A DNA stretch of 9,116 bases from Thermoplasmatota archaeon. GTDB lineage: Archaea > Thermoplasmatota > E2 > JACPAO01 > JAHFTW01. The notes beneath the pieces are model-generated. The model did no database searches and was not told the origin of the DNA. It saw nothing but the letters and a program-made list of their open reading frames with translations. The stretch is taken from assembly GCA_028289805.1 (NCBI GenBank), contig JANQNI010000117.1:1-9116 (forward strand), written 5' to 3'. Made by a program: the position numbers and the translations under genes. This document shows positions 6,216-9,116 of the stretch, one piece after another; the stretch's first letter is position 1, and every line of letters begins with the position of its first letter.

Positions 6216-6278
6216 ATCCAACAGACCGCTCCAGCGGACTGCTCCGTACGGCCGCGCGGCTGAGTTCGACCGTTGGCC
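6216..6278 (+). repeat. attC: attC-like integron recombination site 2 (63 bp)
   Basis: The R'' box ATCCAAC (6216-6222) fits RYYYAAC exactly. The left arm is CTCCAGC (6229-6235) and the right arm GCTGAG (6259-6264); they pair over 6 bp with one extra C in the left arm, as in site 1. The R' box is GTTGGCC (6272-6278), with one mismatch to GTTRRRY, and its GTTGG pairs with CCAAC of R''. The right end shares the 9 bases GACCGTTGG with site 1. The centre is less regular than in site 1 (it holds the palindrome CCGTACGG). It has the same orientation as site 1 and begins 7 bases after the toxin stop. Confidence 0.7.
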
Positions 6279-6393
6279 CACTGCACCCTGGAACGCGCAG
6301 GGACGTGTAGACAGCCATCCCCCCCGTGCGGTCTAGCAGAATGCATGCCACCCCACGCAACCCTCAAGACCCGACTCCGGTAGGGCGCCGACG
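6279..6393. other. Spacer between the cassette segment and the protease gene
   Basis: These 115 bases hold no supported gene. The protease promoter should lie here, but no TATA-like box is seen at the leaderless distance from GTG 6394. Confidence 0.4.
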
Positions 6394-6924
6394 GTGGGTA
6401 CGGTCGACCGCGTCGTGGGCTACCGGGAGCACGTCTTCCTCCCGGACTTGCAAGTCCGGTTGGTGGCGAAGGTGGACACGGGGGCGCGCAGCAGCTGCCT
6501 GCACGCGCGGCGCGTGACGGTCCGTTCGACGCCTGCGGGAATCCGCGTGCGCGCCGAGGTGCCCCTGGACCGTGCCGGCGCCGACCACGCGGTGCTGGAT
6601 GCGCCCCTGGTGGGGTGGCGGTGGGTGCGGGACTCGGGCGGCCACGGCGGCCTGCGGCCGGTGGTGGAGGTCTCCGTGACGCTGGGGCCGTGGTCGTTTC
6701 GTGAGGTGGTGACCCTCGCCGACCGGCCGGGGCTGCGGCACCGGATGCTGTTGGGTCGCGTGGCGGTGCGGGGGCGGTTCCTGGTGGACCCGGGTCGCAG
6801 CTTCGTGGTGGGTCAGCCATCCTCGCCGTCGCTGAGGTTGGCGCCCGTGGAGGCACTGGACGGGTTCGCGTCGGCCCCCTCGGGTGCGCCCTCCGCCTCC
6901 GCGTCGGGGCTTGCTTCGGCCTGA
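6394..6924 (+). CDS. Retropepsin-like aspartic protease (PF05618 family)
   Basis: This 176-residue protein belongs to the family often annotated as ATP-dependent zinc protease, now seen as retropepsin-like. It has GYREHVFLPDL (9-19), the catalytic-type motif KVDTGARSSCLHA (26-38), a central RDSGGHGGLRPVVEV (79-93), and the closing RMLLGR...RGRFLVDPGRSFVVG (117-140). The family core is complete by residue 140. In bacteria these genes often sit beside rimK-like ligase genes, which are not seen here; the substrate is unknown. The GTG start is the only in-frame start near the family N-terminus. Residues 141-176 (Ser/Ala/Pro-rich) lie antisense to the end of the mscS-like gene and are probably just read-through to the first available stop; the two genes converge and overlap by 112 bases. 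Confidence 0.85.
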   Translation: MGTVDRVVGYREHVFLPDLQVRLVAKVDTGARSSCLHARRVTVRSTPAGIRVRAEVPLDRAGADHAVLDAPLVGWRWVRDSGGHGGLRPVVEVSVTLGPWSFREVVTLADRPGLRHRMLLGRVAVRGRFLVDPGRSFVVGQPSSPSLRLAPVEALDGFASAPSGAPSASASGLASA

Positions 6925-8240
6925 GGCTGCAGCCGTTCCCGCCACCGTTCCACGAACCGGGCCTCCAGTTCCTGCCGGGCGTCGAGGAAGACGACGGGGC
7001 GACCGGTGGCGTCGCGGACGGTGCGCAGCTCCTTGTGGTGCCAGCCGAAGAACCGCTGCTGGCGGGCGGCGAGGGCGACGAGGCGGACGCCGGACTCCTT
7101 GCAGGCGGCGGCCAGCACGGGGGCGACGTCGCCCGCCTCCATGCGGCCGTGGGCGGGGACGCCGCGACGGCGCGCCGACTGGAGGAAGAGGTTGACGGCC
7201 TCCTGGGCCTGGCGGGCGTGGAGGGCCATGGTGGGGGGGCGGACGTGGACGACGATCATGCGGGCGCCGACGCGGTCGATGAACTCGACGACGCGGTCGG
7301 CGGCGTCCTTGCCGGGGCCGGCGCCCCGCGTCGTCACCAGGACGATGGGGCGGCCGGCGGCCTCCTCGCGCACGAACTCGGGCGTGGGGGCGGGCGCGGG
7401 GAGGTCCTTGAGGCGGCTGATGGTGCGCTGGGGGAAGGGGAACTGGACGCCCTCGGCGTCGAAGCGGCGCTTGATGCCACGCAGCAGTTCGTCGAGCACG
7501 GCGGCCTTGTCGGTGGCCTGGCCGAGCCAGACGCGCAGTTCCATGCCGACGCCGTCGGCGTCGAGGCCGCGCACGCGCACGAACGGTTCCGGGTAGGCCA
7601 GAACGCCTTCGGAGGCGCGGGCGGCCTGGAGGGCGAGGTGCTCGGCCAGCGCCACGCTGCTCTGGTAGGTGACCTGGAAGGAGACCTCCAGCCGCAGCTC
7701 CCGGTGCTGGTGGTGGGTGTAGTTCCACACCTCCTGGGTGTCGAGGAGGCTGTTGGGGACGACGACGTGCTCTCCTGCGGTGGTGCGGATGCGGGTGCTG
7801 CGCAGGCCGATGCCGACCACGTCGCCCCAGGTCTCGCCGACGCGGATGCGGTCGCCCACGTCGAAGGGTTTGTCGACGGCGAGGCCGACGCCGGCGGCGA
7901 CGTTGGCGACGGTGTTCTGGAGGCCGAAGCCCAGGGCCAGGCTGGCGATGCCGAGGGTCGCCAGCAGGCCGACGGGGTTGACGTCGTAGATGCGGCTGAG
8001 GCCGATCCAGGCGCCGGTGAGGACGAGGGCGGCCACCAGGAGGCGGCCCAGGATGAGGCTGCTGCTGGTGGGGGGCGTGCGGCGCAGCAGCCGGCCGCCC
8101 TCGCGCAGGAGCCGCCCGACCATGTAGGAGAGGACGATGAGGGCGGCGAAGGCGACGAAGCGCAGCACGGGGTCCCAGGCGGGGCCCAGCCCCAGCACGG
8201 CGGGGAGGGCCCAGACCTCGGCGGCGGCTTCGCTGCCCAC
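6813..8240 (-). CDS. MscS-family mechanosensitive channel with Usp-like C-terminal domain
   Basis: This 475-residue membrane protein has three hydrophobic segments (about 25-45, 61-81 and 89-122). The third is the pore helix, with LGIASLALGFGLQNTVANV, and is followed by the MscS beta domain (FDVGDRIRVGETWGDVVGI, then TTAGEHVVVPNSLL to 166). The alpha/beta domain ends at the hallmark VQFPFPQRT (265-273). Residues about 297-425 form a second alpha/beta domain (GRPIVLVTTRG..., MIVVHV, then VRLVALAARQ) resembling universal stress protein domains. A charged, disordered tail follows. MscS channels open under membrane tension to release solutes on osmotic downshock; the Usp-like part may sense nucleotides or couple to stress, which is inference. 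The start is GTG 8240, the only start after an in-frame stop a few codons upstream. It is transcribed in the same direction as the ABC gene, 76 bases after its stop. Confidence 0.9.
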   Translation of the reverse strand: MGSEAAAEVWALPAVLGLGPAWDPVLRFVAFAALIVLSYMVGRLLREGGRLLRRTPPTSSSLILGRLLVAALVLTGAWIGLSRIYDVNPVGLLATLGIASLALGFGLQNTVANVAAGVGLAVDKPFDVGDRIRVGETWGDVVGIGLRSTRIRTTAGEHVVVPNSLLDTQEVWNYTHHQHRELRLEVSFQVTYQSSVALAEHLALQAARASEGVLAYPEPFVRVRGLDADGVGMELRVWLGQATDKAAVLDELLRGIKRRFDAEGVQFPFPQRTISRLKDLPAPAPTPEFVREEAAGRPIVLVTTRGAGPGKDAADRVVEFIDRVGARMIVVHVRPPTMALHARQAQEAVNLFLQSARRRGVPAHGRMEAGDVAPVLAAACKESGVRLVALAARQQRFFGWHHKELRTVRDATGRPVVFLDARQELEARFVERWRERLQPQAEASPDAEAEGAPEGADANPSSASTGANLSDGEDG

Positions 8241-8316
8241 GACGTATCTTCTCGAACTCGGGATTCAAATCCGGTTCGGTGTGGCCCCGGCGGCCCTGGG
8301 GGGCGGGGGCCGGGGT
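8241..8316. other. Short gap between ABC exporter and MscS genes
   Basis: These 76 bases lie between the ABC stop and the MscS start (both minus strand). No terminator with a T-run is seen; the promoter for the channel gene, if separate, is not obvious. The last 30 or so bases before GTG 8240 are less GC-rich than the rest. Confidence 0.4.
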
Positions 8317-9116
8317 TCAGGAGGGGGTGGACGCGGAGCCGGGCGGGCTCCGGTGCGGCGCGGCGGGCTCCGGCGGCGCGGGGGGAACGGGGGGCGGCGT
8401 GATGGCCAGCGCCTCCTGGATCTGGCCGCTCTGGACGTTCCACAGGTCGGCGTACACGCCGCCGCCGGCCACCAGTTCGTCGTGGCTGCCGCGCTCGACG
8501 ACGCAGCCGTCGACCATGACGAGAATTTGGTCGGCGTTGCGGATGGTGCTGAGGCGGTGGGCGACGGCGATGGTGATGCGGCCCTCCCGGTAGGCGTGGA
8601 GGTTCTTCTGGATCAGTTCCTCGGTGCGGGTGTCGACGGCGCTGGTCGCCTCGTCCAGCACCAGCACGGCGGGGTCGCGCAGGACGGCGCGGGCGAGGTT
8701 GATGCGCTGGCGCTGGCCGCCGCTGAGCTTCATGCCCCGCTCGCCCACGACGGTGTCGTAGCCGTCGGCGAGCTTCTCGATGAACTCGTCGGCGCCCGCC
8801 ACGCGGGCCGCCTCCATCACCCTCGACAGCGGCGCGTCGGGGTCGCCGAGGGCGATGTTCTCGCGGACGGTGCCGGTGAACAGGAACGGTTCCTGGCTCA
8901 CGTAGCCGACGTGGCGCCGGAACGAGTCCAGTTCGAGCCGGGACAGGTCGTGGCCGTCGAGGCGGACGGCGCCCCGCAGCGGCGCGTAGTAGCGCAGCAG
9001 CAGCTTCAGGATCGTGGACTTGCCGGCGCCGGTGTGGCCGACGACGCCGACGACGTGGCCGCGCTCGACGTCCAGGTCGACGCCGTTGAGCACGGGCGCG
9101 CCTGATACAGCGACAT
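8317..9116 (-). CDS. ABC exporter, C-terminal nucleotide-binding domain (start outside window)
   Basis: This is the ATPase end of an MsbA/MdlB-type exporter. Counting from the GTG at 9093, it has Walker A GHTGAGKST (19-27), Q-loop VSQEP (65-69), signature LSGGQRQR (123-130), Walker B VLVLDEATSAVD (143-154) and switch histidine in AVAHRLST (176-183). The FTGTVRENI segment (72-80) is typical of exporters with fused membrane and ATPase domains, so the membrane part should lie to the right of the window. The frame is open to base 9116; GTG 9093 is not the true start. A Pro/Ser-rich tail of about 30 residues ends the protein. The residues just before the P-loop domain read VAVSGAPVL, where exporters usually have an aromatic A-loop residue (FxYPG.PVL), so either the A-loop Tyr is missing or the last bases are unreliable. 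The substrate cannot be told. Confidence 0.9.
   Translation of the reverse strand, partial: VAVSGAPVLNGVDLDVERGHVVGVVGHTGAGKSTILKLLLRYYAPLRGAVRLDGHDLSRLELDSFRRHVGYVSQEPFLFTGTVRENIALGDPDAPLSRVMEAARVAGADEFIEKLADGYDTVVGERGMKLSGGQRQRINLARAVLRDPAVLVLDEATSAVDTRTEELIQKNLHAYREGRITIAVAHRLSTIRNADQILVMVDGCVVERGSHDELVAGGGVYADLWNVQSGQIQEALAITPPPVPPAPPEPAAPHRSPPGSASTPS

Noticed and set aside
3486..6278. CRISPR array, insertion sequence or transposon
   Set aside because: There are no regularly spaced direct repeats, no transposase, and no terminal inverted repeats around the low-GC segment.
6364..8268. 634-residue minus-strand frame overlapping the channel and protease genes
   Set aside because: It is Arg/Pro-rich with no motifs and out of frame with the clear MscS protein.
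7035..9105. Plus-strand frames opposite the channel and ABC genes
   Set aside because: They are antisense to genes with full motif sets and look compositionally biased.

Overview
The window looks archaeal. It carries a GC-rich chromosomal backbone with radA, mre11 and rad50 transcribed together on the minus strand. The RadA core (L2 region, GGFETG linker, C-terminal PHLPEGEA) is of the euryarchaeal type. Starts lack clear Shine-Dalgarno sequences, and two genes have TATA-like boxes 27-28 nt before the start codon, as in leaderless archaeal transcripts. A GC-rich euryarchaeal lineage such as a Thermoplasmatota relative is my best guess, but I cannot place it from this sequence alone.

Layout. 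From 1 to 2949 (minus strand) lie the start of rad50 (cut by the window edge), mre11 and radA, a DNA double-strand-break repair operon. RadA has three N-terminal helix-hairpin-helix units instead of one. From 2950 to about 3233 there is structured DNA with several strong inverted repeats and no convincing gene. From about 3234 to 6278 (plus strand) there is a segment I read as an integron gene-cassette array without an integrase in view. It has two attC-like recombination sites (3486-3545 and 6216-6278), each with an extrahelical base in the left arm and a GACCGTTGG right end. The first site closes a small cassette with a short doubtful ORF. The second closes a large cassette holding an Mrr-type restriction nuclease gene (3655-5583, clearly lower in GC than the flanks) and a ribbon-helix-helix antitoxin/RelE-type toxin pair (5736-6208). 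From 6394 onwards the backbone resumes with a retropepsin-like (PF05618) protease on the plus strand. It converges on a minus-strand MscS channel fused to a Usp-like domain. Behind that is the ATP-binding end of an ABC exporter, cut by the right edge.

How it fits together. The backbone genes are repair, osmotic protection and transport functions. The inserted segment is a defence-plus-addiction cargo: a nuclease that probably attacks foreign or modified DNA, and a toxin-antitoxin pair next to the recombination site that could stabilise the cassette. Both outermost reading frames lose expected conserved residues within the last few codons or tens of codons of the window, so the ends may be contig ends and should be read with caution.
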